In this document: piece by piece, positions 9,459-14,987 of the stretch | Numbering within the stretch: position 1 is the first letter of the stretch | How the letters are laid out: every line of letters starts with the position of its first letter | Assembly: GCA_003162055.1 (NCBI GenBank) | Contig: PMNA01000017.1 | Span: forward strand, 213,782-258,530 | Origin: Actinomycetota bacterium | GTDB taxonomy: Bacteria; Actinomycetota; Thermoleophilia; Gaiellales; Gaiellaceae | Direction of reading: 5' to 3' | Length of the DNA: 44,749 nucleotides | The notes under the pieces: generated by a model | Database searches by the model: none | Told to the model about the DNA's origin: nothing | What the model saw: the letters and a program-made list of their open reading frames with translations, nothing else | Translations under genes and position numbers: made by a program

Positions 9459-9839
9459 TCAGGGCTTTTCCAGGAACGGCGCAAGCTCGGCCAGCACTTG
9501 CCCGAAGACGCGCTCGGTCGACTCCTCGTCGACGAGTACGTGCTTGGCCTTGGCCACTCCGCGCTCGGCCAGGATTACCGAGCGTGAGACGTCGACGCCG
9601 TGCTGCGCGAGCATCGCCGCGCAACAGCCGCTCGTGCAACCCGAGATGGCCAGCACGGGCCTGCTCGAGCCTTGCCCGTCTCCATCCTGCGCGCCGACCT
9701 CGGTCGCGCAGGCAAGATCGGCCAGGCCGAGCCGATCGAGGCGCAGCGCGATCTCGTTGGCCAGCTGGCCCAGGTTCGACGCCCCCGAGCAGGCGTAGAC
9801 GATCACTTTGGCTGCGGGCTCGGGCTTCGCGTACTCCAT
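9459..9839 (-). CDS. DGC-type putative zinc-binding protein
   Basis: 126 residues, resembling the DGC family of small cysteine-rich proteins thought to bind a metal. Visible motifs are VIVYACSGASNLGQLANE near the N-terminus and the cysteine cluster in LAISGCTSGCCAAMLAQHG (about residues 64-82); a charged helix closes the protein. The start ATG has a strong site (GGAGGAAGAG). It faces metH tail to tail with only four bases between stop codons and lies 52 bp downstream of acetate kinase, so it may be the last gene of the ackA transcript. The function is not established for the family. A link to B12 or metal handling near metH is only a guess. Confidence 0.7.
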   Translation of the reverse strand: MEYAKPEPAAKVIVYACSGASNLGQLANEIALRLDRLGLADLACATEVGAQDGDGQGSSRPVLAISGCTSGCCAAMLAQHGVDVSRSVILAERGVAKAKHVLVDEESTERVFGQVLAELAPFLEKP

Positions 9840-9891
9840 CTCTTCCTCCGGGGCGTCGTTGGCGATTCGAGTTATAGCGACCGTCGAGCTC

Positions 9892-10947
9892 CTAGCCAGC
9901 GTCGATCAGAACCTGGCGCACAGCGCGCGCGACTATCAGCGCCTCGCGCGCCTTGATCACGAGCACCCGGACGGCCGAGCTCTCGGTCGCGATGTCCGTA
10001 TCGAGCTTCGCCTCGGCGTTGTGGGCCGAATCGATCTCGACACCGAGGAATGAAAGGCGCTCGCAAATACGCGCGCGAACGCGGGCGGAGTTCTCCCCCA
10101 CGCCGGCCGTGAAGACGATCGCGTCGAGCCCGCCGAGCGATGTCGCCATCGAGCCGACGGCGGCCGCGATCTTGTGGACGTACACGGCGAGCGCAAGCGC
10201 GGCCTGCTCGTCGCCGGAATCTTCCGCCGCTTCGATATCTCGCACATCGCCGCTGAGGCCCGAAAGGCCCTTGAGGCCGGATTCGTTCTCGAGGCCGTTC
10301 TCGATCTCCTCTCGACTGAGCCGCCAGGGGTACATGAGGTAGAAGATCGAGCGCGGGTCGACCGATCCGGAGCGGGTGGCCATCGGGACGCCTTCGAGCG
10401 GGCTGAAGCCCATCGTCGTGTCGACGGAGCGCCCCTCGAGCACCGCGGTGATCGAGCAGCCGCCGCCGAGATGGCATATGACCAGGCGCTCGATCGGCCG
10501 GCTGAGCAAAGCCGGCGCCCGCTCGGCAGACCAGGCGACGGAAAGCCCGTGGAAACCGAAGCGGCGGATCCCGTACTGCTCTCGCCAGCGGCGCGGGATC
10601 GCGTAGGTGAAAGCCTCCGGAGGGATCGTGGCATGAAAGGCCGTGTCGAAGACGGCAACCTGATGCTCGACCCCGAACAGCTTGCGAGCTTCGCTGATCG
10701 CTTCCAGCGCCGGCCGGTTCTGGAGCGGTGCCACCTCGCTCATGGCCTCGATCGCGCCGATCACGTCGGAGTTGAGCACGATCGGATCGCGGAAACGCCC
10801 GCCGCCGTGGACGATGCGGTGCCCGATCGCCTTCGCCCGGCCGCTGGCCTCGTTCAACGAGGAAAGAACTTCGCTCTTGTCGGCGCCGGTGACGAGCTCC
10901 AGCTTGAGACTGGTCGAGCCGGCGTTGACTACGAGGACGGGCAGCAT
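9892..10947 (-). CDS. ackA: Acetate kinase
   Basis: Interconverts acetate + ATP and acetyl phosphate + ADP. Family motifs are in order: N-terminal VVNAGSTSLKLEL, AIGHRIVHGG, the catalytic region VFDTAFHATIPPEAFTYAIP, YGIRRFGFHGLS, LVICHLGGGCSITAV, DTTMGFSPLEGVPMATRSG and FTAGVGENSARVR. At 351 residues it is about 45 shorter than E. coli AckA, mainly from a compact N-terminal domain, but no catalytic motif is lost. No phosphotransacetylase or phosphoketolase gene is next to it. The window also encodes acetyl-CoA synthetase and a Pat-like protein, so acetate metabolism is represented at two loci. Confidence 0.94.
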   Translation of the reverse strand: MLPVLVVNAGSTSLKLELVTGADKSEVLSSLNEASGRAKAIGHRIVHGGGRFRDPIVLNSDVIGAIEAMSEVAPLQNRPALEAISEARKLFGVEHQVAVFDTAFHATIPPEAFTYAIPRRWREQYGIRRFGFHGLSVAWSAERAPALLSRPIERLVICHLGGGCSITAVLEGRSVDTTMGFSPLEGVPMATRSGSVDPRSIFYLMYPWRLSREEIENGLENESGLKGLSGLSGDVRDIEAAEDSGDEQAALALAVYVHKIAAAVGSMATSLGGLDAIVFTAGVGENSARVRARICERLSFLGVEIDSAHNAEAKLDTDIATESSAVRVLVIKAREALIVARAVRQVLIDAG

Positions 10948-11007
10948 GGGCCTACTTTCTACCTACTCCGGGTTGAGCTTGCTCTCTGCCTCGAGCGGCG
11001 GAACCGG

Positions 11008-11445
11008 TTAATCGGGTCGAAGATCCTTTGCCCAGGCGCCGGCTCGCTCCAGCTCGCCGCCGGCCAGAGGCCCTTTCTTGCCCTCGACGATGAAGCCTTC
11101 CGGCTCGGTTACGAGGGTCGCGCCGAGCGCTTCCATCCTCTCGGCGATCTTGCCGGCGGCGTAGCCGAAGACCTTGACCCACTTGGCGCGCAGCCGCGTG
11201 TCGAACACAGCGACCCTGGCGCCTTCGAGAGCGGGGACGCGGGCGAGAAAGGCCTGCATGGCCTCCGTCGCGCGGCCGCCCTGGGTCGGGGCGCCAACGA
11301 CTACGAGATCGAACGATCCCAGCTCGGAGGGATTCGCCTGGGCGACGCGGAGCACCTGAGATTCGCCGGCGACAGCGGAGCCGATCGCCTTTGCCACCTG
11401 CGCCGTGTTGCCGTAGAGAGAGTCGTAGACGACGAGAGTCTTCAC
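11008..11445 (-). CDS. Flavodoxin domain protein
   Basis: 145 residues with a flavodoxin fold: FMN phosphate-binding loop in the first strand-turn (VVYDSLYGNTAQVAKAI) and the second flavin loop VVVGAPTQGGRATEAM. The size is that of a short-chain flavodoxin. It starts at GTG 11445 behind an ideal AGGAGG. It lies upstream of ackA on the same strand, with a 60-bp gap. Flavodoxins deliver low-potential electrons; one known client is MetH, which needs one-electron reduction of cob(II)alamin during reactivation. Its closeness to metH makes that client plausible, but this is inference. The 'GAPTQGGRATEAM' variant is common in actinobacterial flavodoxin/nitric oxide synthase-like proteins. Confidence 0.85.
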   Translation of the reverse strand: MKTLVVYDSLYGNTAQVAKAIGSAVAGESQVLRVAQANPSELGSFDLVVVGAPTQGGRATEAMQAFLARVPALEGARVAVFDTRLRAKWVKVFGYAAGKIAERMEALGATLVTEPEGFIVEGKKGPLAGGELERAGAWAKDLRPD

Positions 11446-11617
11446 GGCATCCTCCTGGGTCGAGACGCGAGAGACTCGACTGTACTCGACCCCGCCGGCC
11501 GCTGAGAGCGATCAAACGGCGTGGCGCTCGGACCGCGCTGAGCTCGAGTAACTACGTATTTCTCCGAACGATGACCGCGGAAGCCGCACGATTCGCCCGC
11601 AAAGCAGATGGTGAAGA

Positions 11618-12199
11618 GTGATCTATGTGACAGCCAAGCTATCTGTCCGCTCCGGCGACGCGGTCTTAGCTTTCGACCGCGACCTCACCGTGCGCTCCTG
11701 GAACCATCAGGCGGAACTGCTCACGGGCCTGCCGGCCGACTCGGTCGTCGGACGCCCCTGCTGGGAGGCGATTGCCGCGCTCGACGAGGACGGCGCGCTG
11801 GTTTGCCATTCGGGCTGCTCGTGCGCGCGGCTGGCGCGAGAGGGCTGGCCGGTGCCGCGGAAGACCTTGATGGTGAAGTCGAAGAGCGGCACGCGGCGCC
11901 CGCTCTCGGTCTCGACCGTCTGCCTCAAGCAGGACGGGAGCGAGCTTTTCCTGCACGTGCTGGAGCCCTCGACTCCGATCTCGTTGCTGCAACAGTCCTC
12001 CCGCGTCGGGCTGACTCCGCGCCAGCGCGAGGTGTTGAGTTTCGTCGCCGACGGCTACTCGGCCCGGCAGATCGCTCGCCGACTCGGGCTCGCCGAGCCA
12101 ACCGTGCGCAATCACATCCGCGCAATTCTGGTCGAGCTTCGGGTTCATTCGCAGCTGGCAGCGGTGGCGCGCGCCCGTAAGCTCGGGCTCGTGGCCTGA
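11618..12199 (+). CDS. PAS-domain LuxR-type transcriptional regulator
   Basis: 193 residues. An N-terminal PAS-like sensor (about 12-110; VLAFDRDLTVRSWNHQAELLTG) is followed by a GerE/LuxR helix-turn-helix (about 128-190; LTPRQREVLSFVADGYSAR and EPTVRNHIRAIL). The PAS part carries four closely spaced cysteines, Cys48, Cys63, Cys67 and Cys69 (GRPCWE, then CHSGCSCARL), suggesting a metal, Fe-S or redox-sensing role; I cannot choose between these. There is no receiver domain, so the signal is probably sensed directly. GTG at 11618 is taken as the start; GTG 11627 is a possible alternative. It is divergent from flavodoxin. A transposon has inserted 44 bp after its stop. Confidence 0.85.
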   Translation: MIYVTAKLSVRSGDAVLAFDRDLTVRSWNHQAELLTGLPADSVVGRPCWEAIAALDEDGALVCHSGCSCARLAREGWPVPRKTLMVKSKSGTRRPLSVSTVCLKQDGSELFLHVLEPSTPISLLQQSSRVGLTPRQREVLSFVADGYSARQIARRLGLAEPTVRNHIRAILVELRVHSQLAAVARARKLGLVA

Positions 12200-12242
12200 T
12201 TTCTAAGTCTGCTGCCCGATCGCCGGCCTCTCTCCCCTTGTT

Positions 12243-12267
12243 AGGGCAACGACTTACAAGACGCACT
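12243..12267 (+). repeat. Left terminal inverted repeat of the IS1595-type transposon
   Basis: 25 bases that are perfectly inverted at 14897-14921. The outer end reads GGGCAACGACTTACAAG. It is preceded by TTGTTA, which also follows the right end. Because the transposon starts with GGG and the flank supplies CCCTTGTTA, a 12-bp string CCCTTGTTAGGG occurs at both junctions, compatible with the 8-bp target duplication usual for this family. Confidence 0.93.
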
Positions 12268-12278
12268 AGAGGCTGACA

Positions 12279-12569
12279 TTGATCCTTGAACCCCTCACCT
12301 GCCCTCCGGGTCTCGACCCAGGCATTGAAAAGTACGTAAGGGTGCTACGTAATCACGGCGTCGAAACGTTCGAGTCTTGTGAGGGAACGGTTGGTCACTG
12401 TTATCCAGAACCAACTATCCGATTTCATGGTCAGCGCGAAGAGGGGTTCCGTGCTCTAGCGGTGGCGCTAGAGCACGGCTTTCCCGTTGATGCGATTCGG
12501 CGCTTCTGGGACATCATCGACGGCGAGCCGACTGGCCCGCGTTGGGAGATGACATTCCGTGACTGGTAG
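12279..12569 (+). CDS. Transposon passenger 1: conserved hypothetical protein, 96 aa
   Basis: Begins at TTG 12279 with AGAGG six bases upstream; the ribosome-binding site lies directly inside the left terminal repeat. The soluble product has a conserved-looking core, YVRVLRNHGVETFESCEG followed by GHCYPEPTIRFHG, then a helical stretch EGFRALAVALEHGFPVDA and a C-terminal IDGEPTGPRWEMTF. Similar small proteins with an 'ESCEG...GH...P.VRFxG' core occur in phages and mobile DNA; their function is unknown to me. The Cys/His/Glu residues in that core could bind a metal, which is speculation. No promoter is evident between the element end and the gene, so expression may depend on outside transcription. 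Confidence 0.7.
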   Translation: MILEPLTCPPGLDPGIEKYVRVLRNHGVETFESCEGTVGHCYPEPTIRFHGQREEGFRALAVALEHGFPVDAIRRFWDIIDGEPTGPRWEMTFRDW

Positions 12570-12579
12570 ACGGGAGTCC

Positions 12580-12735
12580 CTAGTAGCTGACCTTCGGACA
12601 CTCCTTGCACAGTGGTCTGCCATCAGTCCCGTATCTACGGTTTTCGGGCTTGATGCGCTTCCCATCTGGGCAGTTGGTCTTGTTGTGGTGGACCTCCCGG
12701 TCTTCCGAGGAGATGGAGTAGTAGGCAGTAGCCAT
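12580..12735 (-). CDS. Transposon passenger 2: small Cys/His protein, 51 aa
   Basis: A short gene starting ATG 12735 behind AAAGGAAACCGCC. It encodes a 51-residue basic protein, beginning MATAYYSISSEDREVHHNKT, with NCPDGKRIKPENRR and a closing GRPLCKECPKVSY. The pattern His-His, Cys, then CxxC near the C-terminus looks like a minimal zinc-binding knuckle. Comparable small 'VxHNNxxCxxGxxIxxxNRxxGTGGRPLCxxC' proteins are widespread in bacteria, with no known function. It is convergent with passenger 1, with 10 bp between stops. A 20-bp piece of its leader, around GACAAGTGAAA, recurs at 12909-12927. Confidence 0.7.
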   Translation of the reverse strand: MATAYYSISSEDREVHHNKTNCPDGKRIKPENRRYGTDGRPLCKECPKVSY

Positions 12736-12926
12736 GGCGGTTTCCTTTCACTTGTCGGATTGGCGCTTCTTGAGCCGCCTGCTGCTAACAGGTACTTCGG
12801 GCGCAAGTCGCAGTACCAAATTGTAAATTCCTTCCCGGACGGTCCCGCGTGCAACGTCCTGCCCGGACTCCTAAGATGCAGATGCGCGGTTTCGCGTGGC
12901 TTCATGGAGGCGGTTTCACTTGTCAG

Positions 12927-12953
12927 ACGGCCCGAGCTGCTAACTCGGGCCGT
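12927..12953 (+). terminator. Strong hairpin upstream of the transposase
   Basis: Perfect 10-bp stem ACGGCCCGAG / CTCGGGCCGT with a 7-base loop, followed on the + strand by CGCCTCTCTTGG. It would insulate the transposase promoter from read-through, a common safeguard in insertion sequences. The stretch 12736-13016 holds this hairpin and the leader of the - strand gene, and no other supportable gene. Confidence 0.65.
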
Positions 12954-13016
12954 CGCCTCTCTTGGACACATCACGAAACCGCAACTACTCATGTCGGTTG
13001 GGCCTCTCTTAGGCAC

Positions 13017-13045
13017 TTGACACACTGACTTGGTAGTGCTAATCT
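13017..13045 (+). promoter_or_regulatory. Transposase promoter, leaderless
   Basis: Consensus -35 TTGACA (13017-13022), 17-bp spacer, -10 TAATCT (13040-13045). The start point expected seven bases after the -10 is 13052, exactly the A of an ATG that opens the transposase. No ribosome-binding site is present, so the mRNA is probably leaderless. Confidence 0.7.
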
Positions 13046-13051
13046 ATGTAT

Positions 13052-13972
13052 ATGACACACCGAGATAACTTCCCAAACACTCTCGTAGACGCAATTCTCT
13101 ACTTCTCCGACGAGAACACCTGCCGCGAGTTCCTAGCCGATCTTCGCTGGCCGAACGGTGTTCGTTGCCTTCAATGCGGCAGCGACCGTCTAGGTAAGAT
13201 TTCGACTCGTCACCTGTGGCGCTGCAAGGACTGCAAGTACGAGTTCAGTGTTCGTAAGGGGACGATCTTCGAGGACAGTGCGATCCCGCTCTCGAAGTGG
13301 ATGGCAGCTATGTGGATCTACTCAGCCTCCAAGAAGGGTCGCAGCTCTCACCAGCTCGCGAAGGATCTCGGCGTCACTCAGAAAACGGCGTGGCACATGT
13401 CACACCGGATCAGGCTTGCGATGGAAACCGAATCGTTCGAGAATCCGCTGTCTGGCGAGGTTGAGGCGGATGAGACATACGTCGGCGGGCAGGCCAAGTA
13501 CCAGCACGAGAGCAAGCGCAAGCACATAGGAACCGGCGGCGCTGGTAAGGCTGTCGTCATGGGCCTGCTTGAGCGCCACGGCGAAGTTCGCGCCCGGACT
13601 ATCCCGAACGTCCGCATGTCCACCATCGACCCGATCGTGCGCGCCAACGTCGAACCTGGTTCGTCTGTTTACACAGACGCGCTTCGCTCCTACACCAGCC
13701 TGGACGATGCCTATGCCCATGAGGTCATCGACCACGCCGAAAGCTATGTCCGTGGTCACGTCCACACGAACGGGCTGGAGAACTTCTGGAGCATCTTCAA
13801 GCGCACCGTCTACGGGACGCACCATTGCATCGATCCCGTCCACCTAGACCGTTATCTCGGCGAAACTGCCTATCGCTTTAACACGCGCGATGAGAAGGAC
13901 GGCCAGCGGTTCACCGATGTAGTCTCGCGTGTCGCTGGGAAGCGCCTCACCTGGAAGGAGCTGACTGCGTGA
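13052..13972 (+). CDS. IS1595-family transposase (ISXO2-like DDE)
   Basis: 306 residues. The N-terminal zinc ribbon has paired cysteines (VRCLQCGSDRLG and WRCKDCKYEFSVRKGT), followed by a helix-turn-helix region (SSHQLAKDLGVTQKTAWHMSHRIR). The DDE-type catalytic domain shows GEVEADETYVGG (first Asp), SVYTDALRSY (second Asp) and HVHTNGLENFWSIFKRTVYG (Asn/Glu region), then a conserved tail LGETAYRFNTR. It cuts and pastes the element using the terminal repeats. Start ATG 13052 fits the promoter as a leaderless start; the in-frame ATG at 13046 lies too close to the -10 box. The stop overlaps the next gene by GTGA. The frame is intact and all catalytic motifs are present. Confidence 0.93.
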   Translation: MTHRDNFPNTLVDAILYFSDENTCREFLADLRWPNGVRCLQCGSDRLGKISTRHLWRCKDCKYEFSVRKGTIFEDSAIPLSKWMAAMWIYSASKKGRSSHQLAKDLGVTQKTAWHMSHRIRLAMETESFENPLSGEVEADETYVGGQAKYQHESKRKHIGTGGAGKAVVMGLLERHGEVRARTIPNVRMSTIDPIVRANVEPGSSVYTDALRSYTSLDDAYAHEVIDHAESYVRGHVHTNGLENFWSIFKRTVYGTHHCIDPVHLDRYLGETAYRFNTRDEKDGQRFTDVVSRVAGKRLTWKELTA

Positions 13973-14097
13973 CCCGAGCCAAGCGAGAGTTCGAGCAGTT
14001 CGTCTCCCGCATCCTTCGCGTCCCCAAGGAAGAGATCGACGCAGCGCGTGAGAAGGAACTAAAAGCCAAGCGGAAGGCTCGTGAGCGCAAGAAGTAG
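13969..14097 (+). CDS. Transposon passenger 3: small basic protein, 42 aa
   Basis: Starts at GTG 13969, whose last bases overlap the transposase TGA (GTGA), so translation is coupled to transposase synthesis. The 42-residue product has an N-terminal FEQFVSRILRVPKEEIDAA segment and a strongly basic tail (KELKAKRKARERKK), probably all helix. Short proteins with a similar 'F..F...L...L.VPK.E' plus Lys/Arg tail follow transposases of this kind elsewhere, to my recollection. A DNA-binding accessory or regulatory role in transposition is likely but unproven. The next gene starts nine bases after its stop, behind AGGAGGGG. Confidence 0.7.
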   Translation: MTRAKREFEQFVSRILRVPKEEIDAAREKELKAKRKARERKK

Positions 14098-14105
14098 GAG
14101 GGGTT

Positions 14106-14681
14106 ATGCTCTCCTCCATGCGACACGAGACACCGTACGGTGTTGTGGTGACTTTTCTGGCTACGACGGCTAGCATCCCCGCGCTCTTTGCGATCTATCG
14201 AGCGACGAACCATGAGAGCGTTGCGGTACCGGTGACAATAACCGCCGCCCTTCTCATAGTGGCGTTTCTCATCTTGTTGTACTACTTGGGGATCCGCCCC
14301 CTCTGTGCATGGGGACAGGTATGGACAAGAGAGTTGTACGTTTCACTAGAGGCACGCTCGGCTGATCAGCAGCGGAGGATGGCAGCGCTCAAGACTGCAC
14401 CCCTTACGGCAGACGACCCCGATCGAATAGAAATCCTCAAAGCCGTCTACGCTGGCCAAGGTGGATCTGACGATCAGCTCGCAGAAAGGGTGCGAGGGCT
14501 TCTCTCCGGGGACGGGCACAGTCTTTCGTTCATCGTCTGTAATGAGGTCTTGGGTGCAGGTGACCCCTCTTATGATCCCGCCCCGAACTCCACGAAGACG
14601 CTAACACTCACATTCCGACTCGGAGGAAGAGAGTACCCGCCGCTTACGGTAGTGGAGGGGCAGAAGATCGACTTGCCGTGA
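14106..14681 (+). CDS. Transposon passenger 4: two-helix membrane protein with DUF3395-like C-terminus
   Basis: 191 residues with a very strong ribosome-binding site (TAGGAGGGGTT). Two hydrophobic helices lie near residues 11-29 and 40-65 (TAALLIVAFLILLYYLGIR), then a charged linker. The C-terminal part, about 115-191, has the pattern ILKAVYAGQGG, ERVRGLLSGDG, LSFIVCNEVLGAGDPSYDP, KTLTLTFRLGG and VVEGQKIDLP. That resembles the DUF3395 domain, a beta-rich module of unknown function known from DNAJC11 and many bacterial proteins. The active site or ligand, if any, is unknown. Transcription from the transposase promoter is likely. Membrane passengers in insertion sequences can act as resistance or defence genes; nothing here identifies which. 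Confidence 0.7.
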   Translation: MLSSMRHETPYGVVVTFLATTASIPALFAIYRATNHESVAVPVTITAALLIVAFLILLYYLGIRPLCAWGQVWTRELYVSLEARSADQQRRMAALKTAPLTADDPDRIEILKAVYAGQGGSDDQLAERVRGLLSGDGHSLSFIVCNEVLGAGDPSYDPAPNSTKTLTLTFRLGGREYPPLTVVEGQKIDLP

Positions 14682-14729
14682 GTGGTGGTGCTACGAATTG
14701 CGGCCGAAGCAAACGCCCCGGCCGCATCG

Positions 14730-14755
14730 CTCTACTTCGCCCGAGGGCGGTAGAG
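14730..14755 (+). terminator. Terminator-like hairpin near the right end of the transposon
   Basis: Stem CTCTAC..CGCCC / GGGCG.GTAGAG with a two-base loop and small internal bulge. A second inverted repeat GCGGCCG / CGGCCGC lies just upstream (about 14700-14724). It would end the transposase transcript. Apart from these and the right terminal repeat, 14682-14987 shows no gene. Confidence 0.5.
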
Positions 14756-14896
14756 CTGGAGCACTGCGGTCAACAAGCAGACGACCGCAGTCACTAGGTC
14801 AACCCAGTGGGAAGCTATATAGCTCCTATAGGATGCTCGGCCGCTCCCCGGTCGAGTATGGGGCGTAGCGCGGATTCGCTGCGTCCCTCAAGTTTA

Positions 14897-14921
14897 AGTG
14901 CGTCTTGTAAGTCGTTGCCCT
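14897..14921 (-). repeat. Right terminal inverted repeat of the IS1595-type transposon
   Basis: Perfect inverse of 12243-12267 over 25 bases, ending GTCGTTGCCC, followed by TTGTTAGGG. See the transposon entry for the target duplication. Confidence 0.93.
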
Positions 14922-14987
14922 TGTTAGGGTTGTGAACGCAACTAACCCTGCCCTTATCTCGTCAGTGAAAGCGACCGCGGAACGCAC

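Larger units (their letters stand above)
12244..14920 (+). mobile_element. IS1595-family transposon with passenger genes
   Basis: A complete element of about 2.68 kb bounded by 25-bp perfect terminal inverted repeats and the direct repeat TTGTTA (part of a shared CCCTTGTTAGGG). Contents from left: a 96-aa gene starting 35 bp inside the left end, a 51-aa gene on the - strand, a hairpin terminator, a leaderless IS1595 transposase, a 42-aa gene coupled to it by a GTGA overlap, and a 191-aa membrane protein gene. The family is known to include members with passengers; this combination I have not seen named. Base composition is visibly less GC-rich than the flanks. The intact ends and open transposase suggest a recent, possibly active, insertion. 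Confidence 0.92.

Noticed and set aside
12559-13020. 153-aa frame on the + strand inside the transposon
   Set aside because: It overlaps the better-supported 51-aa gene on the opposite strand and reads through a strong terminator hairpin.
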